From assembly GCA_934454655.1 (NCBI GenBank), contig CAKSFK010000004.1, positions 1-64,000 on the forward strand: DNA of 64,000 nt, given 5' to 3'. This stretch comes from an uncultured Eubacteriales bacterium. Its GTDB lineage: Bacteria > Bacillota > Clostridia > Oscillospirales > Acutalibacteraceae. The notes under the pieces were generated by a model. The model was not told where the DNA came from and made no database searches. It worked only from the letters and a program-made list of their open reading frames with translations. Positions 1 to 7,730 of the stretch are shown here, piece after piece; position 1 is the first letter of the stretch; every line of letters begins with the position of its first letter. The position numbers and the translations under genes are program-made.

Positions 1-24
1 TAAACAGAAGGGAGGGAAATACAT

Positions 25-228
25 ATGTCAAGAAAATTAAAAAATTGGTTTAAGGCTGCAGGTGTCAGAGCGATTAAGACAGCGGCACAGACCGCCGCCG
101 CGACGATCGGCACGTCGGCTGTTATTTCACAGGTTGACTGGAAACTGGTAGTTTCGGCTTCGCTTCTTGCCGGACTGCTTTCGGTTCTTACTTCCGTCGC
201 CGGTCTGCCAGAGGTTAAAGAAGAATAG
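25..228 (+). CDS. small phage-type holin (r1t-holin-like)
   Basis: This 67-residue protein resembles short phage r1t-type holins, which make lesions in the cytoplasmic membrane so that endolysin can reach the wall. A basic, amphipathic N-terminus (about residues 1-18) is followed by an Ala/Thr-rich stretch and a hydrophobic segment around residues 40-60, with an acidic tail. GGAGGG at 11-16 sits 8 nt before the ATG. The base triplet TAA at 1-3 may be the stop of an upstream gene. Terminators and a tRNA-3'-end-like sequence follow, which suits the last gene of a prophage lysis module. The family call rests on length, composition and the typical C-terminal Ala-Gly-Leu-Pro-Glu-Val, not on a database search. 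Confidence 0.7.
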   Translation: MSRKLKNWFKAAGVRAIKTAAQTAAATIGTSAVISQVDWKLVVSASLLAGLLSVLTSVAGLPEVKEE

Positions 229-243
229 GAAGACAAAAAAGCT

Positions 244-283
244 ATGCCCTTACAAGTTAGTCTGTAAGGGCATTTCTTTTTTT
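244..283 (+). terminator. rho-independent terminator after holin
   Basis: A perfect 11-bp stem (244-254 with 263-273) has an 8-nt loop and runs into a T-rich tract. It closes the holin transcript. Confidence 0.85.
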
Positions 284-354
284 GCGACTTCACACGAAAA
301 TTCACACGAAATTCTGAAAATGCTTTATTTATAAGCGTTTTAGCGTTGTATATA

Positions 355-382
355 ATGAGTTCGAATCTTCTTCAGCGCGCCA
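355..382 (+). other. tRNA 3'-end remnant, possible attachment site
   Basis: The sequence has the exact geometry of a tRNA 3' end: a 5-nt T-stem arm, a TTCGAAT loop, the opposite 5-nt arm, a 7-nt acceptor half, a discriminator G and CCA. The GCGCGCCA ending is reminiscent of tRNA-Arg. No 5' half of a tRNA lies upstream. Integrases of phages and integrative elements often recombine into tRNA 3' ends and leave such a copy, so with the holin 130 bp away this may be an att site. That role is inference. Confidence 0.4.
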
Positions 383-412
383 GACCTGTGCGACTATAAA
401 GCACAAAAGCCC

Positions 413-439
413 AAAACCCTTGAGAAATCAAGGGTTTTT
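413..439 (+). terminator. intrinsic terminator
   Basis: An 11-bp stem (413-423 with 428-438) with a GAAA tetraloop is followed by a short T run, 31 nt after the tRNA-like CCA end. The arrangement is what is expected downstream of a tRNA gene. Confidence 0.75.
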
Positions 440-611
440 CGCTGTTTTAGTGGCGATTTTTAAAAGATAATTTTAAGGCACAAAACCCAATAGAATGTTC
501 GACTAAAAGGACTTGAACCGGGAAAGCGTGTATTTCTCGAAATCAGACCTCATTTTTTATATGAGAATTTATTGCTGCCTCACTACCCGGACTAGAACCA
601 AAGTTATATAT

Positions 612-657
612 AGACCGTAATTTCTTTTGTTCCTATAAAGATTTTACGGTCTTTTTT
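612..657 (+). terminator. intrinsic terminator
   Basis: A 9-bp perfect stem (612-620 with 644-652) encloses a 23-nt loop and ends in six T residues. No gene is seen just upstream, so the transcript it serves is unclear. Confidence 0.55.
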
Positions 658-813
658 ATGCCTGTTTTTCCTCCTTGCAGACGAATACATAACAATTTCG
701 TTTCTTTCTCTTGTACTTAAATATATATGGTATTTTTCTGTTTTCATACTATCCACCTCGCTGCTTTTATCTGATTTGATGATATATTAAAGAGAAAATT
801 TTATCAAATATGC

Positions 814-849
814 AAAAAAGGCTTCTGCCCAAAACAGGGCAAAAGCCTT
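814..849 (-). terminator. guaA terminator
   Basis: A 13-position stem with one mismatch (818-830 with 837-849) is followed, in the minus direction, by a T tract (A run at 814-819 on the plus strand). It lies 43 bp past the guaA stop. Confidence 0.85.
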
Positions 850-892
850 AAAAATTATGCGATTTTGGAGGTTAGTTGCAAACCAAGGGGGA

Positions 893-2419
893 CTATTCCC
901 ACTCAATAGTTGCCGGGGGTTTGGAGGTAATATCATACACTATACGGTTAACGCCCTTTACCTCGTTTACTATACGGCGTGAAGCGGCGTCAAGCACTTC
1001 GTATGGGATACGCGCCCAATCGGCTGTCATAAAATCGCTGGTCATAACGGCGCGGAGGGCTACGGTGTAATCATATGTTCTGAAATCCCCCATAACACCG
1101 ACAGAACGCATATTTGTAAGAACGGCAAAATACTGACCTATTTCACGGTCAAGTCCTGCGTTTGCCACTTCTTCACGGAAAATTGCGTCGGCATCCTGCA
1201 AAATTGAGATCTTTTCGCGCGTCAACTCTCCGATTATTCTGACGCCCAGTCCGGGACCCGGGAACGGCTGACGGTATACCATATTTTCCGGCATACCGAG
1301 TTCAAGACCTACCTTACGCACCTCATCCTTGAACAGATCTCTGAGCGGCTCGATAATCTCGTCAAATTCCACATGATCGGGCAGACCGCCTACATTGTGG
1401 TGGCTCTTTATAAGCGCGGCGTCGCCCACGCCGGACTCAATGCAGTCGGGGTATATAGTGCCTTGAACAAGGTAATCCACCTTGCCGATTTTCTTAGCCT
1501 CCGCCTCAAAAACACGGATAAATTCACGGCCGATAATTTTGCGCTTTTGCTCAGGCTCGCTTATTCCTCTTAACTGCCCCAAAAACTGCTCGGACGCATC
1601 CACTGAAATAAGATTGATATTATAAGTACCCTTAAACAGCTCGTTGACCTGCTTTGCTTCATCCTTTCTGAGCAGTCCGTGGTCAACAAATATGCAGGTA
1701 AGGTTATTGCCTACTGCTTTGTTCAGGAGCAGTGCCGCAACCGAACTGTCTACACCGCCCGAGAGGGCGCAGAGGACCTTTTTATCACCTATTTTATTCT
1801 TTAAATTTTCTATGGTGCGATGTGTAAACGAGGTCATCGTCCATTCACCCTTACATTCGCAGACGTTGTAAAGGAAGTTCCTTATCATTTGAGAGCCGAG
1901 CGGGGTGTGCATAACCTCGGGGTGGAACTGAACGGCGTACAGTTTATCTGACGCGTTTTCCATTGCCGCAACAGGACAAACGCCGGTTTTACCGACGATT
2001 TTAAAGCCCAAAGGCACCTGCTTAATGTAGTCTGTATGGCTCATCCAGCAGACAGTTTTTGATGAAATATCGGAAAACAGTTTACTGCTGTTATCGACCT
2101 TGACCTCAACTTTGCCGTATTCACTGGCACCGGCTTCAACAATGCCCCCGAGCATATGCGCCATAAGCTGAGCGCCGTAGCATATGCCCATAACGGGTAT
2201 TCCGAGCTCAAAAAGTTCCTTGCTGTAAAGAACGGCATTTTCGCCGTATACGCTTTTAGGACCGCCGGTGAGGATTATTCCCTTATATCCTGCCGCTTTT
2301 ATTTCCTCGATAGGGGCAGTGTAAGGTCTTATCTCGGAATAAACGTTATTTTCTCTTACTCTTCTTGCTATCAGCTGATTATACTGACCGCCGAAGTCAA
2401 GCACTAGAATCTTTTCCAT
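893..2419 (-). CDS. guaA: GMP synthase (glutamine-hydrolysing)
   Basis: GuaA converts XMP to GMP with ATP and glutamine in the cytoplasm, the last step of guanine nucleotide synthesis. The 508-residue protein starts with the class I amidotransferase domain: nucleophile Cys80 in GICYGAQ, and His166/Glu168 in FHPE. The ATP pyrophosphatase domain follows with its P-loop SGGVDSS at 220-226. The C-terminus ends Pro-Pro-Ala-Thr-Ile-Glu-Trp-Glu, as usual for GuaA. I chose the ATG at 2419 because a GGAGG lies just upstream and the protein then begins directly with the amidotransferase strand; the open frame extends 18 codons further without support. It lies downstream of glmS on the same strand. Confidence 0.97.
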   Translation of the reverse strand: MEKILVLDFGGQYNQLIARRVRENNVYSEIRPYTAPIEEIKAAGYKGIILTGGPKSVYGENAVLYSKELFELGIPVMGICYGAQLMAHMLGGIVEAGASEYGKVEVKVDNSSKLFSDISSKTVCWMSHTDYIKQVPLGFKIVGKTGVCPVAAMENASDKLYAVQFHPEVMHTPLGSQMIRNFLYNVCECKGEWTMTSFTHRTIENLKNKIGDKKVLCALSGGVDSSVAALLLNKAVGNNLTCIFVDHGLLRKDEAKQVNELFKGTYNINLISVDASEQFLGQLRGISEPEQKRKIIGREFIRVFEAEAKKIGKVDYLVQGTIYPDCIESGVGDAALIKSHHNVGGLPDHVEFDEIIEPLRDLFKDEVRKVGLELGMPENMVYRQPFPGPGLGVRIIGELTREKISILQDADAIFREEVANAGLDREIGQYFAVLTNMRSVGVMGDFRTYDYTVALRAVMTSDFMTADWARIPYEVLDAASRRIVNEVKGVNRIVYDITSKPPATIEWE

Positions 2420-2517
2420 TTTAACCTCCGCTTTTTTTAAAAAACACATATAATACACTTTATTATATAACAAACCGCCCGTTTTGTCTATCCCAAAAAG
2501 AGCGGTTTTTAAAAATT

Positions 2518-4344
2518 TTATTCTACTGTGACCGATTTTGCAAGATTTCTCGGTTTGTCAATGTCACAGCCGTTATAAAGCGCTACATAATAAGAGTAAA
2601 TCTGGAACGGAAGCACCTCCAAAGAGGCCAAGAGCAACGGGTCTGTTTTGGGAATGTAAATAACTTCCTCCGCCTCGTTCTCAATTTCCGTGTGACCCTC
2701 GGTGGCGCAGGCAATAACATATGCCCCGCGGGCGTGAACCTCTTTGATGTTGCTTAGAAGTTTATCGTAAAGCGCTTCGTATGCCGCGAGGGCGATAACC
2801 GTTCTGCCCTCCTCAATAAGGGAGATCGTGCCGTGCTTAAGTTCACCCGCGGCGTATGCCTCGGAGTGAATGTATGAAATTTCCTTTAATTTAAGGGAGG
2901 CTTCAAGGGAAACCGCATAATCGATGTTTCTGCCTATGAAGAACAGTGATTCGGGTTTGCCGCACAGTTTAGCCATTTCCTTAACCTTTGGCTCTGAGAG
3001 GAGAACCTTATTTGTGAGCTCGGGCAAACGGCAGATATCGTCAAATATTTTCTCGACGCGGACTGAATCCATTGTGCCGAGAATTCTTGCCGCCCAGACC
3101 GCTATAAGATAAAGCACCGAAAGCTGGGTTGTGTATCCCTTTGTGGTGGCTACTGCAATTTCGGGACCTGCCCAGGTGTATATGACATCATCTGCCGCGT
3201 TGGCTATCGAACTGCCCACAACGTTTACAACAGCGAGCGTGTGCGAACCCAAACGTTTTGCTTCCCTTAGAGCGGCGAGCGTGTCGGCGGTTTCTCCGGA
3301 CTGACTTATTATTACTGTGAGCGTTCTGTCGTCCGTTATCGGATTGCGGTAACGGTATTCACTGGCATAGTCAACATTTGTGGGTATTCTGAGCATTTCT
3401 TCAAAAACGTATTTACCTACCATTCCCGCGTGGTACGCGGAACCGCAGGCGACAATCTCTATCCTGTTTATCTGTTTCAGCTTTTCCGCATTTAATTTTA
3501 AGCCCTCAAATACTATATCTCTGCCCTTAATCCTGCTTTCGATCGTTTGCTTTACGGCGCTCGGCTGTTCCATAATTTCTTTCATCATAAAGTGGTCGTA
3601 ACCGCCTTTTTCAGCGGCGGCAACATCCCAGTTTACAACCGACGGGGCGCGGTGAATCTCATTGTTTTCGCTGTCATACAGCTTAACCTCTTCAGGCGTT
3701 ATAACAGCTGTTTCGTTGTCCTCAATATAGAGAATATCGCGTGTGTGGGAAACGACAGCCGTTACGTCGGACGCGATGTAATTGGCGTCTTTATCAAGAC
3801 CTATTATAAGCGGGCTGAATTTTCTTACGGCAATTACGGTATCGGGGAAGTCGGAGCAGAGGATGCCCAAGGCGTAAGAACCCTCAAGTCTTGACACCGC
3901 TTTTGACACTGCCGAGAAAAAATCCCCATTGTAATATTTTGATATAAGCTGGGGGATAACCTCTGTATCGGTTTCGCTTGCAAATTTAAAACCGTCTTTT
4001 TTAAGCTCTTCCTTAAGTACAGCGTAGTTTTCGATTATACCGTTATGGACGACCGCGAACTTCCCGTCGCCGCTTAAATGGGGGTGGGCGTTCTCGGGCG
4101 AGGGCTTGCCGTGTGTTGCCCAACGCGTGTGGCCTATGCCTGCCGTTCCGTTTATGTTACGGCCGTTTTCCGTTTTTTCTTTAAGATTGGCTATACGCCC
4201 GATTGTTTTTTGAGTTTCGATTTTCCCGTTGTTTATTACAGCAATTCCAGCAGAGTCATATCCTCTGTATTCAAGCTTTTCAAGTCCCTCAAGCAGGAAA
4301 CCGGCTGCATTGGTTTTTCCTGTAAAACCTACTATTCCGCACAT
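2518..4344 (-). CDS. glmS: glutamine-fructose-6-phosphate aminotransferase (isomerizing)
   Basis: GlmS makes glucosamine-6-phosphate from fructose-6-phosphate and glutamine, the entry step to peptidoglycan amino sugars. The 608-residue length is standard. The N-terminal Ntn amidotransferase starts MCGIVGF, so Cys2 becomes the catalytic nucleophile; this fixes the start at 4344 and rules out the 41-codon upstream extension. Two SIS sugar-isomerase domains follow (about 290-600), and the chain ends with the typical Leu-Ala-Lys-Ser-Val-Thr-Val-Glu. The leader carries a glmS ribozyme, so expression should fall when GlcN6P is plentiful. A hairpin (4357-4381) overlaps the Shine-Dalgarno sequence. 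Confidence 0.97.
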   Translation of the reverse strand: MCGIVGFTGKTNAAGFLLEGLEKLEYRGYDSAGIAVINNGKIETQKTIGRIANLKEKTENGRNINGTAGIGHTRWATHGKPSPENAHPHLSGDGKFAVVHNGIIENYAVLKEELKKDGFKFASETDTEVIPQLISKYYNGDFFSAVSKAVSRLEGSYALGILCSDFPDTVIAVRKFSPLIIGLDKDANYIASDVTAVVSHTRDILYIEDNETAVITPEEVKLYDSENNEIHRAPSVVNWDVAAAEKGGYDHFMMKEIMEQPSAVKQTIESRIKGRDIVFEGLKLNAEKLKQINRIEIVACGSAYHAGMVGKYVFEEMLRIPTNVDYASEYRYRNPITDDRTLTVIISQSGETADTLAALREAKRLGSHTLAVVNVVGSSIANAADDVIYTWAGPEIAVATTKGYTTQLSVLYLIAVWAARILGTMDSVRVEKIFDDICRLPELTNKVLLSEPKVKEMAKLCGKPESLFFIGRNIDYAVSLEASLKLKEISYIHSEAYAAGELKHGTISLIEEGRTVIALAAYEALYDKLLSNIKEVHARGAYVIACATEGHTEIENEAEEVIYIPKTDPLLLASLEVLPFQIYSYYVALYNGCDIDKPRNLAKSVTVE

Positions 4345-4356
4345 AAAAAATACACC

Positions 4357-4381
4357 TTTCCGCGGTATGCTGCTGCGGAAA
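4357..4381 (-). promoter_or_regulatory. leader hairpin overlapping the glmS ribosome binding site
   Basis: On the minus strand a 7-bp stem (4375-4381 with 4357-4363) ends inside the AAAGGTG Shine-Dalgarno sequence of glmS (4353-4359). It could modulate initiation on the ribozyme-processed mRNA. No experiment supports this; it is a structural observation. Confidence 0.4.
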
Positions 4382-4494
4382 GGCGCAATTTTTTGGGCGC
4401 AAGCCGAAAAGGCGGGAATAAAATATGAATATCTCCGCCGCTTTTGTATTACAATCCGTACATACATACCGTTTTAAAATATTTTCTTGACATA

Positions 4495-4632
4495 GCAAGG
4501 CGTCTTTGTTTCGGGATCACTCCCGGTTTTTAAACACCTGTTTACGACATGTCTGCCGTGGGGCATCCGCCGAATATTTCGATGCTCCCCAACCTCGTCA
4601 ACCGCTATGCCATATGTACGGTCCCGGCGCTT
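4495..4632 (-). ncRNA. glmS ribozyme: glmS ribozyme (GlcN6P-activated self-cleaving riboswitch)
   Basis: The minus strand upstream of glmS shows the hallmarks of the glmS ribozyme: an AAGCGCC at the 5' end (4632-4626; cleavage expected between A4631 and G4630), the core GGTTGACGAGG, a GGCGGATGCCCC element, and the P3/P4 stems (AGGTGTTT pairing with AAAGACGCCT, and the GGGAGTGATCCC hairpin). Its position, with the 3' edge about 150 nt from the glmS start and 60 nt below a strong promoter, is as in other Firmicutes. In this RNA class GlcN6P acts as the cofactor for cleavage, which destabilises the mRNA. Confidence 0.93.
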
Positions 4633-4690
4633 AAATTACTTAAAAACGGTTTCCTTTCTGTATTATTTTATGGCAATAACCGTTTACTAC

Positions 4691-4719
4691 ATTTTAATCC
4701 AAATACGGTTAAATGTCAA
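4691..4719 (-). promoter_or_regulatory. sigma-A-type promoter of glmS
   Basis: A consensus TTGACA (4719-4714) is separated by 17 nt from TAAAAT (4696-4691) on the minus strand. Transcription would begin near 4684, about 53 nt before the ribozyme cleavage site. Confidence 0.8.
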
Positions 4720-4746
4720 TAATATTTTCCCGTGACCGCTGTGCGG

Positions 4747-5514
4747 CTAAATTTTGTTAAGGTGTATTTTTTCAAGCGGAGAAATGCCGAGCGACCTTGC
4801 AAAATCCTCAACCCCTGCCTGTGCGTCGGTATCGATCAGGGAACGGGGATCGTGGGCATCACAGCCGATTACCGTATCCGCCCCGACCTTTGCCGCTGTT
4901 TCAAAAAATCTTTTTGAGGGATAAGATCTTCCTGTGCTGTGGCCCAGCATATTGATCTCAAGCGGTATGCCGCATTTTTTTGCCTCATTGCAAAGGAGTG
5001 TCATTTCTTCACGGTAAAATTCTTCATCGCCAGTAAAATTGCAGAGATCGGGGTGGGCAATGTAGCTGAAGCTGCCGGTTGAAATTCCCTCTGTTACGGT
5101 ATTTACATATTCCGTCAGTATTTTTTTATCATCACACGGGGAACCTGTATATATGCCGTTTTGCTCGCTGCGGAGAAAGTGTTGCCCCATTATGAGGTAG
5201 TCAACGCCGTAATCACGGCAGAAACGGCAAAGGGAATCAAAAATATCCGGGAAATATTCCGCCTCAAAACCCACGTACACGGTTATGTCGTTTTTATATT
5301 CATCGGCAAGCTTTTTAACCGTGCTTATATATTCGGGCGCTTCCTTTACGGTCATCCGCATACCCGAAACAAATCCGTTTTTGTAAAACTGCGGAGAGTG
5401 ATCGGAAAAGCCCAGAATTTCAAACCCTGATTTTATTGCGTTTTCAATATATTCCCGTTCGCTGCCGACGGCGTGTCGGCACCTTGGAGTGTGCGTATGG
5501 TAATTGGCTTTCAT
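4747..5514 (-). CDS. hisJ: PHP-domain histidinol-phosphatase (HisJ-type)
   Basis: This 255-residue protein belongs to the PHP phosphoesterase family, whose HisJ/HisK members remove phosphate from histidinol-phosphate in histidine synthesis. It opens with the metal-binding HTHTPRCRHA motif at about residues 5-14, then FSDHSP, and later shows GHSTG and GCDAHDP, all typical metal-ligand segments. The ATG at 5514 is chosen because GGAGG lies 8 nt upstream; an upstream TTG has no site. No other his genes are nearby, so the substrate could differ, since PHP phosphatases also act on other phosphate esters. It is followed at 230 bp by the glmS promoter region. Confidence 0.82.
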   Translation of the reverse strand: MKANYHTHTPRCRHAVGSEREYIENAIKSGFEILGFSDHSPQFYKNGFVSGMRMTVKEAPEYISTVKKLADEYKNDITVYVGFEAEYFPDIFDSLCRFCRDYGVDYLIMGQHFLRSEQNGIYTGSPCDDKKILTEYVNTVTEGISTGSFSYIAHPDLCNFTGDEEFYREEMTLLCNEAKKCGIPLEINMLGHSTGRSYPSKRFFETAAKVGADTVIGCDAHDPRSLIDTDAQAGVEDFARSLGISPLEKIHLNKI

Positions 5515-5642
5515 TCGGCAGACCTCCGTCAACTTTTTATCCGTTGAGATGCGCTTAAAACATCATTTTTTTATCGTATATAGATATTATAAACACCTGC
5601 CGTGCATTTTTCAAGTTAAACATATCCGAAAACCTGTTTTTG

Positions 5643-5670
5643 TTGACAATAATGAAAAAAAAGGTATAAT
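5643..5670 (+). promoter_or_regulatory. sigma-A-type promoter of mgtE
   Basis: TTGACA (5643-5648), a 16-nt spacer and TATAAT (5665-5670). Transcription would start near 5677, giving a leader of about 150 nt before mgtE. Confidence 0.8.
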
Positions 5671-5677
5671 TATAGTA

Positions 5678-5829
5678 GGCGGTACAATCTGACAAACTTT
5701 CCGATAAGGGAAGCTTTGTACTCCGATTGCATTGCATAGGAAATCAAAATCAAACGGAATATTTGCCCGTTTTCGCTGTTCAACCTCAAATGTTGACGCG
5801 GGATTTTTATTTTTAAGGGGGATTTGCGT
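5678..5829 (+). promoter_or_regulatory. structured mgtE leader with attenuator-like hairpin
   Basis: The leader contains an upstream stem-loop (GTACAA pairing with TTGTAC near 5686-5720, with an inner helix) and a terminator-like hairpin at 5766-5802 (TCAAC/GTTGA, then CGC/GCG and CC/GG after an internal loop). A T-rich run (5803-5815) follows and lies directly before the AGGGGG ribosome binding site. This is the layout of transcription attenuation. I could not find the conserved M-box (ykoK) core, so if it senses Mg2+ it is not an obvious member of that class. Confidence 0.4.
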
Positions 5830-7191
5830 ATGCAGGAAGAAATCAACGAGCTTATAAGTGAAAAAAAGTATTCCAAGCTGCGAGAAATGCTGTCCGAAAT
5901 GAATCCTGCCGATATAGCGCAAATTTTAGAAGACGTGCCGGAGCGCGAGCTTCCCGTTATATTCAGAATTCTGCCGAAAGAGCTTGCGGCAGAGGTTTTT
6001 GTTGAAATGGACAGCGAAATGCAGCAGCTGCTTATTGAAGCGTTCAGCGATACCGAGCTGCGCGAGGTTATGAACGAGCTGTTTATGGACGATACCGTTG
6101 ATATTGTCGATGAGATGCCCGCAATCGTTGCAAAGCGCATATTAAGACAGACAGACCCCAACACCCGAAAAATGATAAATCAGCTGTTGGCTTACCCTGA
6201 CGACAGCGCTGGCAGCATTATGACCACCGAATATATCGACCTGAAAAAGAGTATGACGGTGGAGCAGGCGTTTGACAGGATACGCAGAATAGGGCTTGAC
6301 TCCGAAACCATATACACCTGTTATGTGACCGACGCAAGCCGCCACCTTTTGGGGATCGTAACGGTCAAGCATTTGCTGCTGAGCGACAAAACCACGGTTT
6401 TAAGCGATATAATGGATGAAAACATTATTTATGCCAACACCCTTGATGACAAGGAGGAGGTTGCCGGTCAGTTTGAAAAATACGACCTTATGGCACTGCC
6501 GGTTGTTGACAAGGAAAACCGACTTGTGGGAATTGTAACGGTTGACGACGCCATCGACGTTATCCAGGATGAGGCGACAGAGGATATTGAAAAGATGGCG
6601 GCAATACTTCCGTCGGACAAGACCTATTTCCGCACAAGCGTTTTTTCAACCTTTAAGGCGCGTATACCGTGGCTTCTGCTCCTTATGATATCGGCAACGT
6701 TTACCGGGGCTATAATTTCGGGATTTGAGGAAAAACTCACGGTGTTCCCGGCGCTTATTGCGTTTATACCGATGCTTATGGATACGGGAGGAAACTCGGG
6801 AAGTCAGTCCTCGGTAACGATAATACGCGGCATTTCGCTCGGCGACATTGAATTTAAGGATATATTCCGTGTTATCTGGAAGGAATTCAGGGTGGCACTT
6901 ATATGCAGTGCGACCCTTGCCGCGGTTAACTTTGTGAAGATGCTGTTGGTTGATTACTATATGCTTCACACATTCGATCCCGGAAAGCAGGTCGCGGAAA
7001 TTGCTGTTGTGTGTTCCACTCTGTTCTTTACGGTAATTGTGGCAAAGCTTATAGGCTGTTTCCTGCCGATTGTCGCAAAGAAAATCGGCTTCGACCCGGC
7101 TGTAATGGCGAGCCCGTTTATAACTACGATCGTGGACGCCATATCGCTGTTTATTTACTTTAATATTGCAATAGTCCTTCTGGGAATATGA
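5830..7191 (+). CDS. mgtE: magnesium transporter MgtE
   Basis: MgtE is a Mg2+-gated Mg2+ channel of the cytoplasmic membrane. The 453-residue protein has the usual order: an alpha-helical N domain (about 1-125), a pair of CBS domains (about 135-250) and five C-terminal membrane segments (about 275-450). The pore-region signature PMLMDTGGNSGSQSS is present. I chose ATG 5830, 8 nt after AGGGGG, over the in-frame TTG six bases upstream. In this family the N and CBS domains sense cytoplasmic Mg2+ and close the channel. The leader may add RNA-level control. Confidence 0.96.
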   Translation: MQEEINELISEKKYSKLREMLSEMNPADIAQILEDVPERELPVIFRILPKELAAEVFVEMDSEMQQLLIEAFSDTELREVMNELFMDDTVDIVDEMPAIVAKRILRQTDPNTRKMINQLLAYPDDSAGSIMTTEYIDLKKSMTVEQAFDRIRRIGLDSETIYTCYVTDASRHLLGIVTVKHLLLSDKTTVLSDIMDENIIYANTLDDKEEVAGQFEKYDLMALPVVDKENRLVGIVTVDDAIDVIQDEATEDIEKMAAILPSDKTYFRTSVFSTFKARIPWLLLLMISATFTGAIISGFEEKLTVFPALIAFIPMLMDTGGNSGSQSSVTIIRGISLGDIEFKDIFRVIWKEFRVALICSATLAAVNFVKMLLVDYYMLHTFDPGKQVAEIAVVCSTLFFTVIVAKLIGCFLPIVAKKIGFDPAVMASPFITTIVDAISLFIYFNIAIVLLGI

Positions 7192-7205
7192 AAACAGGAA
7201 GATGG

Positions 7206-7233
7206 GGCTGTCGGGTTAAGACAGCCTTTTTTT
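7206..7233 (+). terminator. mgtE terminator
   Basis: A perfect 7-bp GC-rich stem (7206-7212 with 7220-7226) is followed by seven T residues, 14 bp after the mgtE stop. Confidence 0.9.
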
Positions 7234-7273
7234 GCGCTACTGACGGACAAAAGGCTTTTGTTGCTTATTTTGC

Positions 7274-7302
7274 TTGAAAAAATATGCGGCATAGTGTATA
7301 AT
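7274..7302 (+). promoter_or_regulatory. promoter of the nusB-tyrS operon
   Basis: TTGAAA (7274-7279), a 17-nt spacer and a perfect TATAAT (7297-7302), 33 bp upstream of nusB. It could drive the whole run of genes to tyrS, as no terminator is seen inside. Confidence 0.75.
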
Positions 7303-7334
7303 ATATACTGCATAATTATGAAAGCAGGTGCGGT

Positions 7335-7730
7335 ATGACAAGAAAACAGGCAAGGGAAGAGGCTTTTGTTCTTGTATTTGAAAAACAGTTCAACAACAGC
7401 AGCACGGATGAAATTTTGGAAACGGCAAAAGAAGTGCGCGATCTTGAACCGGACGATTATATTTTAAACGTCTTTCGCGGCGTTTACGAACACGCCGAGG
7501 AACTGGACGGTATTGTTTCGGAATATTCCGTGGGATGGTCGGTCGGCAGAATTTCCAAAACCGCACTTTGTATTTTGCGCCTTGCGATATATGAAATGAA
7601 GTATATGGACGATATTCCCGTTTCCGTTTCAATTAACGAGGCGGTTGAGCTTGCGAAAAAGTATGCTACTCCGTCCGACGCCTCTTTCATAAACGGTATT
7701 CTCTCGTCGGTAGCTAAGGTATGCGGCTGA
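7335..7730 (+). CDS. nusB: transcription antitermination factor NusB
   Basis: NusB, with NusE (S10), binds boxA RNA and supports rRNA antitermination. The 131-residue all-helical protein starts with the typical Arg-Lys-Gln-Ala-Arg-Glu-Ala-Phe pattern and carries the conserved C-terminal segment VSINEAVELAKKY followed by FINGIL, the most diagnostic NusB region. The ATG has an AGGTG site upstream. It is the first gene of a closely packed operon, and its end overlaps xseA by 10 bp. Confidence 0.95.
   Translation: MTRKQAREEAFVLVFEKQFNNSSTDEILETAKEVRDLEPDDYILNVFRGVYEHAEELDGIVSEYSVGWSVGRISKTALCILRLAIYEMKYMDDIPVSVSINEAVELAKKYATPSDASFINGILSSVAKVCG

Larger units (their letters stand above)
284..892. 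other. gene-poor junction between prophage-like end and guaA
   Basis: No convincing gene is seen here. The stretch contains a tRNA-3'-end-like sequence (355-382), two plus-oriented terminators (413-439, 612-657) and the guaA terminator (814-849). Between 497 and 600 the minus strand shows two short T-arm-like sequences resembling degraded tRNA pieces, but no cloverleaf can be built from them. Lack of genes and a cluster of terminators fits the edge of an integrated element. Confidence 0.5.

Noticed and set aside
497..600. tRNA gene on the minus strand
   Set aside because: Two T-arm-like pieces are present, but no acceptor, D-arm or anticodon arm can be assembled.
4289..4498. 69-codon minus-strand frame in the glmS leader
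   Set aside because: It overlaps the ribozyme leader and the glmS start in another frame and has no ribosome binding site.
5678..5829. M-box (ykoK) magnesium riboswitch
   Set aside because: The conserved M-box core segments are not visible, although the leader is structured.
5670..6164. 164-codon minus-strand frame over the mgtE start
   Set aside because: Ser/Ile-rich antisense shadow of mgtE, whose own frame has all family motifs.
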